Assembly (NCBI GenBank): GCA_008711295.1
Contig: VUYV01000045.1
Coordinates: 5,474,770-5,538,769, forward strand
Length of the DNA: 64,000 nucleotides
Reading direction: 5' to 3'
Source of the DNA: Anarhynchus alexandrinus
Lineage: Eukaryota; Chordata; Aves; Charadriiformes; Charadriidae
The position numbers and the translations under genes are program-made. Shown here one piece after another: positions 48,390 through 57,536 of the stretch. The notes beneath the pieces are model-generated. The model did no database searches. It was not told the DNA's origin and worked only from the letters and a program-made list of their open reading frames with translations. How positions within the stretch are numbered: position 1 is the first letter of the stretch; each line of letters starts with the position of its first letter.

Positions 48390-48985
48390 AAGACTAGATA
48401 GAGAAGCAATATTGGGATGATATGAAGGCTAGGCTGCCTATTTAACCAAAGATTAGAAAAACCCTGTTTGTTTAGCCTAGTGAAACAAGGGCTGAGAAGA
48501 AATAGAAACTAGTCTATAAATACATCAGCAGGGTAAACATCAGGAGAGAAAAGAACAATTTAAGAGAAATGCCAGTGTTGTCACAGGAACAAATAGATGT
48601 GAACAGCTGGAAATAAATTTAGTGGGAAATTAGAAAAAATGTCCCAACTCTTAGAGAAATCAGGTTCTGTAACAGAGCCTTCCAATAGGAAAAGATAGAA
48701 CAAAACCCCCCAAATAATAGTTTTGAAGATAGAGGTTATTAATGAACAAATTTTCTGAAAGGTAAGAAAATATATTAAAGAATTTCAAAGAGTCTCTCCA
48801 GCCTTGTGTTCTTGGGAGTTTTTTGATGGTTTTATTTATTTATTTTGAATTGCCATCGCTGAAAAAGCTAAATGGAATTTCAAAAGAAGGTTAAAGGAAC
48901 TAGGTGTGGAAAAGAAGTTAATTAGGTCTCTAATTTCTGCCTGGTCTCCTTTGAAAATCACAGTGTTGAACTAGATCTCTTTGGA
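48390..48985 (+). mobile_element. Old, diverged CR1/L3-like LINE 3' relic
   Basis: Blocks appear in CR1 order. 'tagatagagaagcaat' near 48396 fits the VQRRAT region, and 'ctgtttgtttagccta' near 48464 fits the LFSL region. 'tctataaatacatcagcag' near 48513 begins the 3' segment. Next come 'gagaaaagaacaatttaag', 'ggaacaaatagatgtgaac', 'gtgggaaattagaa' and 'gttctgtaacagagccttcc', and finally 'tgttgaactagatctc' near 48965. This is the 3' organisation of ancient CR1/L3 copies shared by reptiles and birds, which lack the recent octamer tail. All frames are broken. Confidence 0.7.
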
Positions 48986-49199
48986 TACGAATGAGGATTA
49001 CATTACCTTGCTCTTGAAAAATTCAGTACTCCCCTGGGGGACTGAAGGTCTCCAATGACTCAGGGAGATACCAGCATAGTGACTAAAAGGTGAGTGAAGT
49101 GTGTTTGAGCATCCCTCCCTCCCCATGATCAGCTCTCAGATGCGCACAGTTATAAATGTCCACCTGCTGTAACCCACAGCCCAGGGGTCCAGCTATCTG

Positions 49200-49258
49200 C
49201 AGTCCAAGACCCAGCTCTGTGAAACACAGCTATATGACCTTGGATCAGATTTACTGCA
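49200..49258 (+). mobile_element. MIR-like old SINE fragment
   Basis: 'acccagctctgtgaaacaca' directly followed by 'gctatatgaccttggatcag' matches the MIR core order (ccagctctgccacttacta, gctgtgtgaccttgggcaag). It ends about 50 bases before the hexamer array. Confidence 0.5.
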
Positions 49259-49310
49259 AAAATCGTTGCTGAGTTGTGGGAGACTTCCTACACTGAAGAT
49301 GTGCATGAGA

Positions 49311-49356
49311 AAAGGGAAAGGGAAAGGGAAAGGGAAAGGGAAAGGGAAAGGGAAAA
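49311..49356. repeat. (AAAGGG)7 hexanucleotide array, G-quadruplex-capable
   Basis: Seven perfect AAAGGG units followed by AAAA. The forward strand holds seven GGG tracts separated by three bases, satisfying the usual G-quadruplex pattern. It is also a pure purine tract. The unit differs from the vertebrate telomere repeat TTAGGG. The alternating Pro-Phe frame on the reverse strand is a by-product. Confidence 0.95.
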
Positions 49357-52300
49357 GACAGAGGAGAAATTTTTGAGACAATACTAGTTACCAGCTCTGG
49401 GAATAAAGAGAGAAATAGCAATGTGAAACAATATAAAATGCTGAGGAAAAAAGTAGATAGCTGAAAGGTAGAACTCAGCCGGACCCTTGTTTGAAGGCTG
49501 ACACTCCCCCCCTGCCTGAAGGGTGTCTGGGCAGCAGAGACTCATCGAACACCTGCATGCTAATGATTGGTCTGGTAGCACATTAGTCTCAGGTGTTAGC
49601 CAACATACCTATCTAATAAGCATATTAACCAAGAAGTAATTGTTGTGCACTGTAAGCTTTGCACATGTTGGTAAAAAGCCCAAACCCAAAGGTAATTCAA
49701 CAAAGGAAGAGTTACATTATGTGAACAGGAATACAGAATACCATCTTAGGATTCAGAGGGCCAAGACGTCCATTGACAAACTCAGTTTGATCTTTTTAGA
49801 CATGTTAACTTTTTAAAATGCTATCCTCCTGACCAGTCTGCCCCTAATTCTTACCACCACAAAGGAGCTGACGAGGCATATGGGTAAGACTTAAAACTTT
49901 CTGTCACCTTGACTGTGGGCTGGAAGGATTCTGTGGGTTGTGACAGAAGAGAGGACTTAAAGGATTTCTGCTTCTACCGCAGGCCGTGTCGTGGCCTTCC
50001 ACCATACCCCTATCAAAACTGTTTCCTGTCAGATCAAATTGTCTCCTTACTCCTTAATATCATTTGTATTGATGAGACAGATGAGCACGTTTATATCTAA
50101 CTGGCGTTAGAGCTGCACTGCAAACTTTTCCTTTTTCATGGTAATGCTGTAAAGAAGTGTCTGTAATAACTAACAAGATGGTACAACATAGAGCAATTTG
50201 CCTGGAGACTGTAACTTAGTTGCTAAGAGAGGTATCTAATAAATATGATTTGAATAGAAATGCTAATGAAATAGAGCTGGATGCTTGTTATGTCATTTAA
50301 CACTACTGCATATACAGCAGTTTATCCTTTTCAGGGTTCTCTTTATTGTCACTGAGGTCTGTACCTGTTTTTACTGCAAATCAGATAAATGCTGTCACAT
50401 GGCAGGAAACAGTGAACAAATGTAGTGGTGTAAGGTTACATTCAGCTGGACACCATCTACCTGAATGATTAATTGAAGGTGTATGCAAAAAGCCACTGAA
50501 ACTCAGCAGTTCTGTCAAATAGCAACAAAATCAATAAGAACACCACTGTCTTGGTCTGTTGTACTTTTGTGAGGAACACAAAGACAAATCAAGGATATAT
50601 TTTCAAACCTGCCAGGAAGTCGCTGCGAGATGAAAGCCTTTTATTTTTTTCCCACTGAATTATAGCTTCTATTAATACAATGGCATCTGCAGTAAGGACA
50701 GAATCTAATATGCAACACTCTTCCCATGCCTTTCATCATCCCTGAGGTTTTCAATGTATTCTTGTTCAACCTTTAGTTAAAGATCATTGCTACTCTGCAA
50801 TCAATTTTTGCTGGTCTCTGGAGTAAATGCTTAAGAAAGATTTAACTGCAGTTATGACAAAAAGAGGGGCATTTTGGCACAAGGTGTTTACAGGTATGTG
50901 ACATGTGCCACGTTCATTTAGCTTAGCCCATTGGGATATCCTGATGAAGAGACACTGATTTCTATAGGCAGTTGACCACATGCAAGACCAGCTTGTTTAT
51001 AGTTCATGTCCAGCCACGTGCAACTTCTTCTCTGGGATACTAGTGGGAAGCAGCTTTTGTCTTGAATCTCTGAACTAAAATCAATTGACACTTCAGGAGA
51101 CGCAGAGCAGTGTCTAAATTACCCAGCCACTGTGCCCAATCTATTTTCAGCAAACAAACAAATCAAGACACTGTGTTTCAAGCCAAAGAGCTCAAACCGT
51201 ATTGGGAAGTACCAAAGATAGCATGCTTCTAATCCTGAGAGTAAATGTCAACAGCATCAGTACTGGCTTTATCAGAGAAGGAAGAAAACACTATTTGTGA
51301 TTTTTTTTTCCCCAAATAAAAGCTCCCAGTCCAATACGTTGTGAGATTTGTAAGATCAAATGAATGCTCTCTGAGAACTCTTGAAAACATTCACAATGCA
51401 AGAAGCTTCCCGAGTGCCATATGAACTCATTCTGGGGCCAATGTATTTACCAGAAAGACATAATGGATTTGTTCTTTAATCTTCTCTTTGAAATATTACA
51501 GTCATAGAATCAGTGGAAATAGTATAATGTCTCTTTGCTGACTAGCAGTATATGAATAAGCAAAGCTTACAATCTGAATTCCTGTTCAGCAGTTTTTAAT
51601 GTTATTCAGAAGTAAATAAGGGTCAAATCCAGAATGATTCACTAATTCACAGATGTAATGAATGCCTGAATAGTTCAATGAACTCTAATGAATGCAGGTT
51701 CCAATGACATGTCTTACTAAAATAATGTGCTTAAAATAAAATAAATTATATTAAGAGTAATATGTCAGTATAAATACCAGAAGACTTTGTATGCAAAATC
51801 TGAAGCTAGATTTGAAACACAGATTCCTACTTCTGAACACATTTAGACATACAGTGTAGCTCCTGGAAACTGAAGAGGACAAAAGCTCTTTGAAGAACTC
51901 TGTATGAATGCTCCTGACCTAGAAACAAAGAATAGGTGAGGGTAAAGGAAGCTTCTGCAGGGTCATGATTTGATTCAAGAAGTAGAAATTAGATGTAAAT
52001 TGTGCTTACTGTATTTGAAACAGACTGTACCTGCACTGGTCTGTTGCCAGTGTTAGCTGACTGCTAATGACTTTTCTAGAAGCCCTGTTGACTAAGGTGG
52101 ACACAGGGCAGAACAAAAAAAAAAAATCAAGATGTGTATGGCATGCCCAGTGGCTTCTGTGTACAAAATTCTTAATCTCCTTGGCAGTTTGTTGACATTT
52201 CTGTGTAAGATGGAGTTCACATCACTTCACAGAATTTGTCTAATAAGATTAGATAACTTTTCTAAGCTGATATAATCAGTAAAGAGAATATAGTCTTAAT

Positions 52301-52895
52301 TGCAAGGGGAGAGAGATGGAAATCTCTAAGGGGTGATATATCCTATCCTAAAATAATAATTCTTAGGTGGAATAAATTGCTGTCTGGAGAAATCCACTTC
52401 TCCCCATCATTCACAGTCCCAGCTAAGGTAATGTTTCTGGGAGATGTCTTCTACGTCTCATATGTTTAATTATGTACATAAGGCCTCTAGATGAAGACAG
52501 CTGATCATTACATTGCAGTGAGGCCATAACTATATATCATTGTAGATCTTATAAACCCTGTTTTACTTCCATTTCTAGGAGAATGCTTAAGATGACTCAC
52601 AGAAGAGTTGGAAACACTGTGTCCCTAGTAAATAATGAAGTAGTTAAAAACTTTAATAACCTTTATGACTATTCAGGAAAATGGGTACAGTTTTTGATCC
52701 AAGATACAAAGCTAACAACCGAGTTTAAGGCTTACTCTTGCTTACAAAAAAGCAAGGGGAAAATAATAAAAAAAAGTTATAGCTTTTGATAATGCAAACC
52801 TGTGTGATTGGCTAAATATGAAAGGAAGAAAAAAGACCTTTTGTTAGTCAAACTCTTAATAAAAGAAGAGCATTGTATTTCCCCTTAGGAAGGAC
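49357..52895. other. Unassigned non-coding DNA
   Basis: About 3.5 kb of AT-rich sequence with no recognised repeat ends. A GC-richer patch with a C-run lies at 49480-49560. A 68-codon open frame at 52583-52789 resembles no family. Confidence 0.55.
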
Positions 52896-52932
52896 TTTTT
52901 TTTTTTTTTATCACCTATGTTATCACCTATGT
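52896..52932. repeat. T14 run plus a 12-bp tandem duplication
   Basis: T14 (52896-52909) runs into TATCACCTATGT repeated exactly twice (52909-52920 and 52921-52932). The perfect duplication suggests a recent slippage event. Confidence 0.9.
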
Positions 52933-52964
52933 TTGCATATCAACTCATGAAACAGTGATCAGAC

Positions 52965-53260
52965 CACAGAATCCCACAGTTGCTGAGGTTGAAATGCACA
53001 ATGAGGTATCTTGTACTCATTGATAAGATGCCTCTGAACCTTTTCTTCTCCAGGCTGAACAGTCCCAGCTCTCTCAGCCTCTCCCTGTATGACAGATGCT
53101 CCAAGCTTTTGATTATCTTTGTGGCTCGTCAGTGGACTTGATCCAGTATGTCCAGCTCTGTCTGATACTGAGAAGCCTAGAATTAGGCAAGGCACTCCAG
53201 GTGTGTCTCACCAGGGCTGAGCAGAGGAGAAGGATCACCTTCCTTGACTTGCTTTACTCT
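52965..53260 (-). mobile_element. CR1 retrotransposon, ATTCTGTG type, internally deleted
   Basis: On the forward strand it begins with CACAGAAT (the complement of ATTCTGTG) and 'gaggttga', the 3' end of a CR1. It then jumps near 53035 to the complement of the C-terminal RT coding region ('cttctccaggctgaacagtc', 'gctctctcagcctctccct', 'atctttgtggctc', 'ggcactccaggtgtg'). The 300 or so bases of 3' UTR that normally separate these parts are missing. Many substitutions indicate an older copy. The truncated 5' end is near 53260. Confidence 0.85.
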
Positions 53261-53279
53261 GACAATGCAAATTTTTCAT

Positions 53280-53305
53280 ATATACATATGAAAATATATG
53301 TATAT
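53280..53305. repeat. 10-bp perfect AT-rich inverted repeat
   Basis: Arms 53280-53289 and 53296-53305 are exact complements with a 6-base loop. It lies about 20 bases beyond the 5' end of the reverse-strand CR1. Such AT palindromes are easily extruded, but chance is likely given the base composition. Confidence 0.8.
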
Positions 53306-55905
53306 CGCAGGAAAGGATTGGTTTTGACAAATACAGTATTTTGAATAGTGTGAGAAAAAGGGTGTTCTGAGGTTTTCAAATGAACTACTTGGGAATTTTT
53401 TAAAAAATAGAAAAAAGTTCATAATTAATCTGAAAAATATTTTTCATGTAAAATCTTTATATATAATATATATTAAAAACCCCAAACAAATAAAAAGAGA
53501 AAACTTGGAATAAAATAGATCGATTTACCTTAACAGAATATTTTGAACATTTTTATTTTTTCTCCTTATTCAATACATGAATCTTATTTGGAATTCCGTA
53601 AATTATAACAAGATGAAAAAGGTATTTTCCTGACTGACTCTATAAAATAGTGTTAGTAAATAATCTCTGCTAGCTTTAATTATATGATAGAAACCAGCTG
53701 GCTACTCACAAACCACACAGTGTGTACCTACAGGTCATCAGGGCAAATAAGAATGCTAATACCAGTAGGAACCATATCCAGGGGACCTCCTCTAGTCTCG
53801 CAAAACCACAAAAGCTCGGGATTTTTCCATAGCTAAAGGCAATGAACTAAGTGTACTTATTTCGAACTTAGCTTTCCACCCAGATTCATGTATGATCGAG
53901 CTCTTTGAGTCAGTACTGTTTGCTGGAGATTGTTTATTGACATAATGCAGAAAGCTGCTCTGTCTGATGTTAAAAGGTTATCATGAAAAAAACCCAAGAA
54001 ATATCAATTCTTCACCACTATAGAAAGTAAAAAAAAAAAAAAAAAAGCAAAATATTACATCTCTCAATCCATACCATAAGGAAAACACCTGCTACGTTCA
54101 CACAACAACCTGGTCTTCAGAGAATGATAATTTACAAATAGATTGTCAGTTTGGTACTCCTTGTTTTACCACAAAACATTCAAGCTTTATAAAATGGTGC
54201 ATAAGTTCAAACACTACTGTCTAATTTTTTTTTGTTGTTGTTGTTTTTAATAAATCCTACTTTTAAGAGAGGTTCTTCTATTCTATAAGTGAAATTTCTC
54301 ATCTACAATAAAACTACCGAAATCACAATAAAAATATGACTACAAAGTTCTGGCATTGTGGTATAGTAAAGGGAGAAGAATCTTCTATTTAATATACCCA
54401 CTGTATTGCCTAGCACTGGATAACAATTGAACTGATTTACTCTTTTAGAGAGATTGTTCATTAGTTCTGAAGTCAACCTATTGAAAATGTTGTCAGCAAC
54501 ACGATTTTATGAAACAACTCGCCAAGCATGCTAGTATTCTCTCAGGAGAAAATCACCATCTATTCACAAAAGTTTCACAATTGTTTCCCCCGTCTCATTC
54601 TTTTTGTAGTTGATCAAAATTGATTTTACTATGTCATACAGGGTTGTCACATCTTTGTCGAAAAACTGGGCATTTCTTTTACACTCCCAGAGAGCTTACT
54701 GCAATGGCTGAACAGATGCTTACATTTTAGGGCATACTTTTTTCAATGCTCCTTCGACTCTTTGGACTTTGTCTAATAAAAACTCACTGATAAGCATTTC
54801 TGACATTAACTGAATTCAGTGAGAGTATTTTTCTTACCAGAGTAGAATATGGGGTAATTGTTGATGAAACATCAGTGACCTCACAAATGGGAAGGATTTC
54901 AGATTTTGTACAAGTAATCTTGTATTGAAAACAAAAGTCTTTCTGAAGGTCTGTTGTAGTCCTAGGACTCATTTATTTTTCTTGTTATTACACTTCCAAC
55001 TGCCAGCTCATTTCTCAAATAAGAAGACTTAATAGATGTCAGTGTTGGGGATCTAAAATTCATTGTAAGATTTATGAACCTCACTTACAGGGTGAAGGAT
55101 GGTAACAAAAGCCAAAATGACAGACACCCCCGCCCCCATTCAGGGAAGAAGGAAAATTTGACAGAGAGCAAATGTGAGCTTCCTTTTAACCCTAATATCG
55201 TAGAAAAGTTATAGATGTTAATACAATACGTGTATCTCATGTTGTTTAAAGTTCACCTATGTTGTTGACTTTACTATTTATGTTTGGGGTTTTTTTTTAG
55301 TCTGAGCAACTTTGTAAATACGCGGCTTTCTTTCATTGCTTTGGTTATGGACTCTGCATACAACAGCCAACATTTTGTTCAGTGCACTGTTTTCCATGTA
55401 GTCCTTAAGAATAGGGAAATAAAAAAGGTAGTAGTGGAGTTCTTTTTTGTACATAGAATGAGCATTAGATTTGGGGAGGGAAGAAAGTCTCCTATAATTT
55501 ATTTCAACATGATTAAATAAGTGCAGCAATTCATTTAAACAGCACTCAAGGAGATGTGAAAATGTTCTCTCCCTTAAGAAAAGGAGAATTTTCTTCATAT
55601 GACTGGCTCTTCAGATGACTGAGACTGCTACTGAAGTGTGTGTCATTGTGAGGTAGGATGCAAACAATGAAAGAGGAAACAAAAGATGGAGCCATCAGCT
55701 CTGACCTCATTGAAACAAAGCTGCTAAATGGAAAATGCACTTCATACCTCTGGTCACAGAATTCTGCTTTAAATGAATACAAACATACTGTGTGGGCTGC
55801 ACATTTTTTTTCTTTCAAATTGAAATCTGTGCATAGCATGCAAATGCTATTTTTTATGTTGGAATAAGTAAGGTTTTCTTTCCCAGAATTACTTTGATTT
55901 TACGG
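53306..55905. other. Unassigned AT-rich non-coding DNA
   Basis: Contains an A18 run (54029-54046) and a TTG/T-rich tract near 54229-54248. A reverse-strand open frame of 106 codons (55278-55598) is matched by a 78-codon forward frame over the same bases. Neither is recognisable. Confidence 0.6.
54029..54046. repeat. Poly-A run (A18)
   Basis: Eighteen uninterrupted A in unassigned DNA, with no retrocopy recognised upstream. Confidence 0.95.
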
Positions 55906-56035
55906 GTGTTTGAGGAAGGACTAGAGGGGGTTCCTTAGGGGAACAGCAGGGCAGGGACCTCCTGTCCGGGACCCATTCCACCACCTTTGGACACCAGCCC
56001 CCAGCCAGGGAGCAGGGCAGGCTGGGGGCAGCTAA
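55906..56035. other. Unexplained GC-rich island
   Basis: A 130-base stretch is strongly G/C-rich while both flanks are AT-rich. It contains two GCAGGGCAGG-type repeats (about 55950 and 56003), CTCCTGTCCGGGACC and a run of CCAGCCCCCAGCC. There are only a few CpG (ACGGG at its left edge, CCGGG inside), so it is not a CpG island. It has no coding frame of note. Possible explanations are a remnant of a GC-rich repeat 5' region or LTR, or an exon of an unannotated transcript; I cannot choose between them. Confidence 0.5.
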
Positions 56036-56581
56036 GAAACCCCTATATGTTACATACCATAGTTAAAGAACCATCTTTATTTGAAGAGCACTTGAACTGA
56101 ACTACATTAAAGAATACCTACACAAGGATTTGAACATAGATTCTCTTTTTGCTAACTTAGCTGCTAACTAAGGGGACTATACAGTAAATAATAGCTGTTG
56201 CCTTTTACCAAGTAGATAATGCCATAGCTAAAATAGAGTATATATATTAATAACAGCAATTGTTATATAGGCAAAGGAAAGAAAAAAAGGAAATGAAAAA
56301 CATAGAACATTGTTCTTATAAGGCTCAGTATATAGAAAAATTGTTTTGATTGCTATCTAATTAAAAGGTGACTCTGTATATAACATGAAAAAGAAACTGC
56401 CAGTAACTTAATTTTAATAATTGACTTTAATTACAGTTGTAGCTAGTAATTCGTCTTAATTCAAGATTGTTGCTTCATCTCCAGGGCCCAAATATACCTC
56501 TTTTGAAAAGTAACATGCTGGTAAAGTAGTAAGAGACCCTACTCTCTGTCCTCTTTTTCCACCCGAGTTCTGCCTTTGGCC
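56036..56581. other. Unassigned AT-rich non-coding DNA
   Basis: Plain AT-rich sequence between the GC-rich island and the next CR1. Nothing was recognised in it. Confidence 0.6.
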
Positions 56582-56926
56582 AAGCTCAACATGAGCCAGC
56601 AATGCGTGATCGCAGCCCAGAAAGCCAACTGCATCCTGGGCTGCATCAAAAGAAGTGTGGCCAGCAGGTTGAGGGAGGTGATTCTTCGCCTATACTCTGC
56701 TCTGGTGAGACCCCACCTGGAGTACTGCATCCAGCTTTGGAACCCCCAACATAAGAAGGACATGGACCTGTTGGAGTGGGTCCAGAGGAGGACCCCAAAG
56801 ATGATGAGAGGGATGGAGCATGTCTCCTATGAGGACAGGTTGAGAGAGTTGGGGTTGTTCAGCCTCCAGAAGAGAAGGCTCCAGGCAGACCTTATAGTGG
56901 CCTTCCAGTACCTAAAGGGGGCCTAG
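56576..56926 (+). pseudogene. CR1 ORF2 C-terminal fragment in copy D
   Basis: The 116-codon frame contains CR1 ORF2 blocks '[20 protein letters not shown]', '[20 protein letters not shown]', '[20 protein letters not shown]' and '[20 protein letters not shown]', ending at a TAG after 'YLKGA'. The first few codons are flanking DNA read through into the element. Only the RT C-terminal portion remains, so no activity is possible. Confidence 0.9.
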
Positions 56927-57241
56927 AGGAGAGGTGGGGAAGGACTTTTTACAGGAGCATGTAGTGATAGGATGAGGGCTAATAGCTTCAAACTGAAAGG
57001 GTAGATTTAGATTAGATATTAGGAAGAAATTCTTTACTCTAAGGGTGTTGAGGAACTGGAACAGGTTGCCCAGAAAAATTGTGGAAGTTCCATCCCAGGA
57101 GATGTCTAAGGCCAGACTGGATGGGGCTTTGAGCAACCTGGTCAAGTGGGAGGTGTCCCTGCTCATGGCAGGGGGGTTAGAACTTGATGATCTTCAAGGT
57201 CCATTCCAAGCTAAACCATTCTATGATTCTATGATTCTATG
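56582..57241 (+). mobile_element. CR1 retrotransposon, ATTCTATG type, 5'-truncated (copy D)
   Basis: A 660-base CR1 fragment starts in the RT thumb region ('aagctcaacatgagccagca') and ends in three perfect ATTCTATG octamers (57218-57241). At the position where copies B and C share a TAG, this copy keeps 'atgagccagcaatg' (Met-Ser-Gln-Gln), so it comes from a lineage without that lesion. The frame is open to 56926, then stops. No target-site duplication is evident. Confidence 0.95.
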
Positions 57242-57433
57242 ATACTGGACCCACCATCATTAGCAGTCTATTGTCATTGGGCAGCCAGCCTTTCCATAGG
57301 AAAGTTTAGGAGAGCAACAGGGAGGAAAAAGTGACTGGCAGCAGCTGAAAGAGGAAGGACGGTTGCACTGACAAGACATTCTTCTAAAGAGATATAAGTC
57401 CTGTAGCAACTCAACTCCCAGGGCACTTAAGAT
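57242..57433. other. Unassigned spacer between CR1 copy D and the hairpin
   Basis: Mixed-composition sequence with no recognised repeat. Its right edge ('gggcacttaag', 57421-57431) looks like a partial third copy of the 20-base unit that follows. Confidence 0.5.
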
Positions 57434-57473
57434 GGAACTTAAGTCAACTGCTGGGAACTTAAGTCAGCTACTG
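57434..57473 (+). repeat. 20-bp unit in two adjacent copies
   Basis: 57434-57453 and 57454-57473 are directly adjacent and agree at 18 of 20 positions. Each contains the palindrome CTTAAG. The second copy abuts the left arm of the perfect inverted repeat and takes part in its extended stem. Confidence 0.9.
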
Positions 57474-57536
57474 TGTTGACTGTAGAAAACCCTGTTCCTA
57501 AGTGGAACAGGGTTTTCTACAGTCAACATAGCAGAC
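57463..57536. repeat. Long near-perfect hairpin (74 nt, 25-bp perfect core stem)
   Basis: Arms 57474-57498 and 57504-57528 are exact reverse complements (25 of 25) around a 5-base loop TAAGT. Pairing resumes outside: 57463-57470 with 57529-57536 match at 7 of 8 positions after a 3-base bulge (57471-57473). The whole structure is about the size of a pre-microRNA hairpin, but its loop is short and its stem unusually perfect. I recognise no known microRNA in it. A recent fold-back (template-switch) mutation would give the same appearance. Confidence 0.9.

Noticed and set aside
49193..49381. Pro-Phe repeat protein on the reverse strand
   Set aside because: It is only a translation of the AAAGGG hexamer array.
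51503..51520. 'tcatagaatcagtgg' as a reverse-strand CR1 tail
   Set aside because: A single octamer-like word with no CR1 3' UTR following it.
57463..57536. Calling the hairpin a microRNA gene
   Set aside because: The size fits, but the stem is too perfect and the loop short, I recognise no known mature sequence, and no expression evidence is available.
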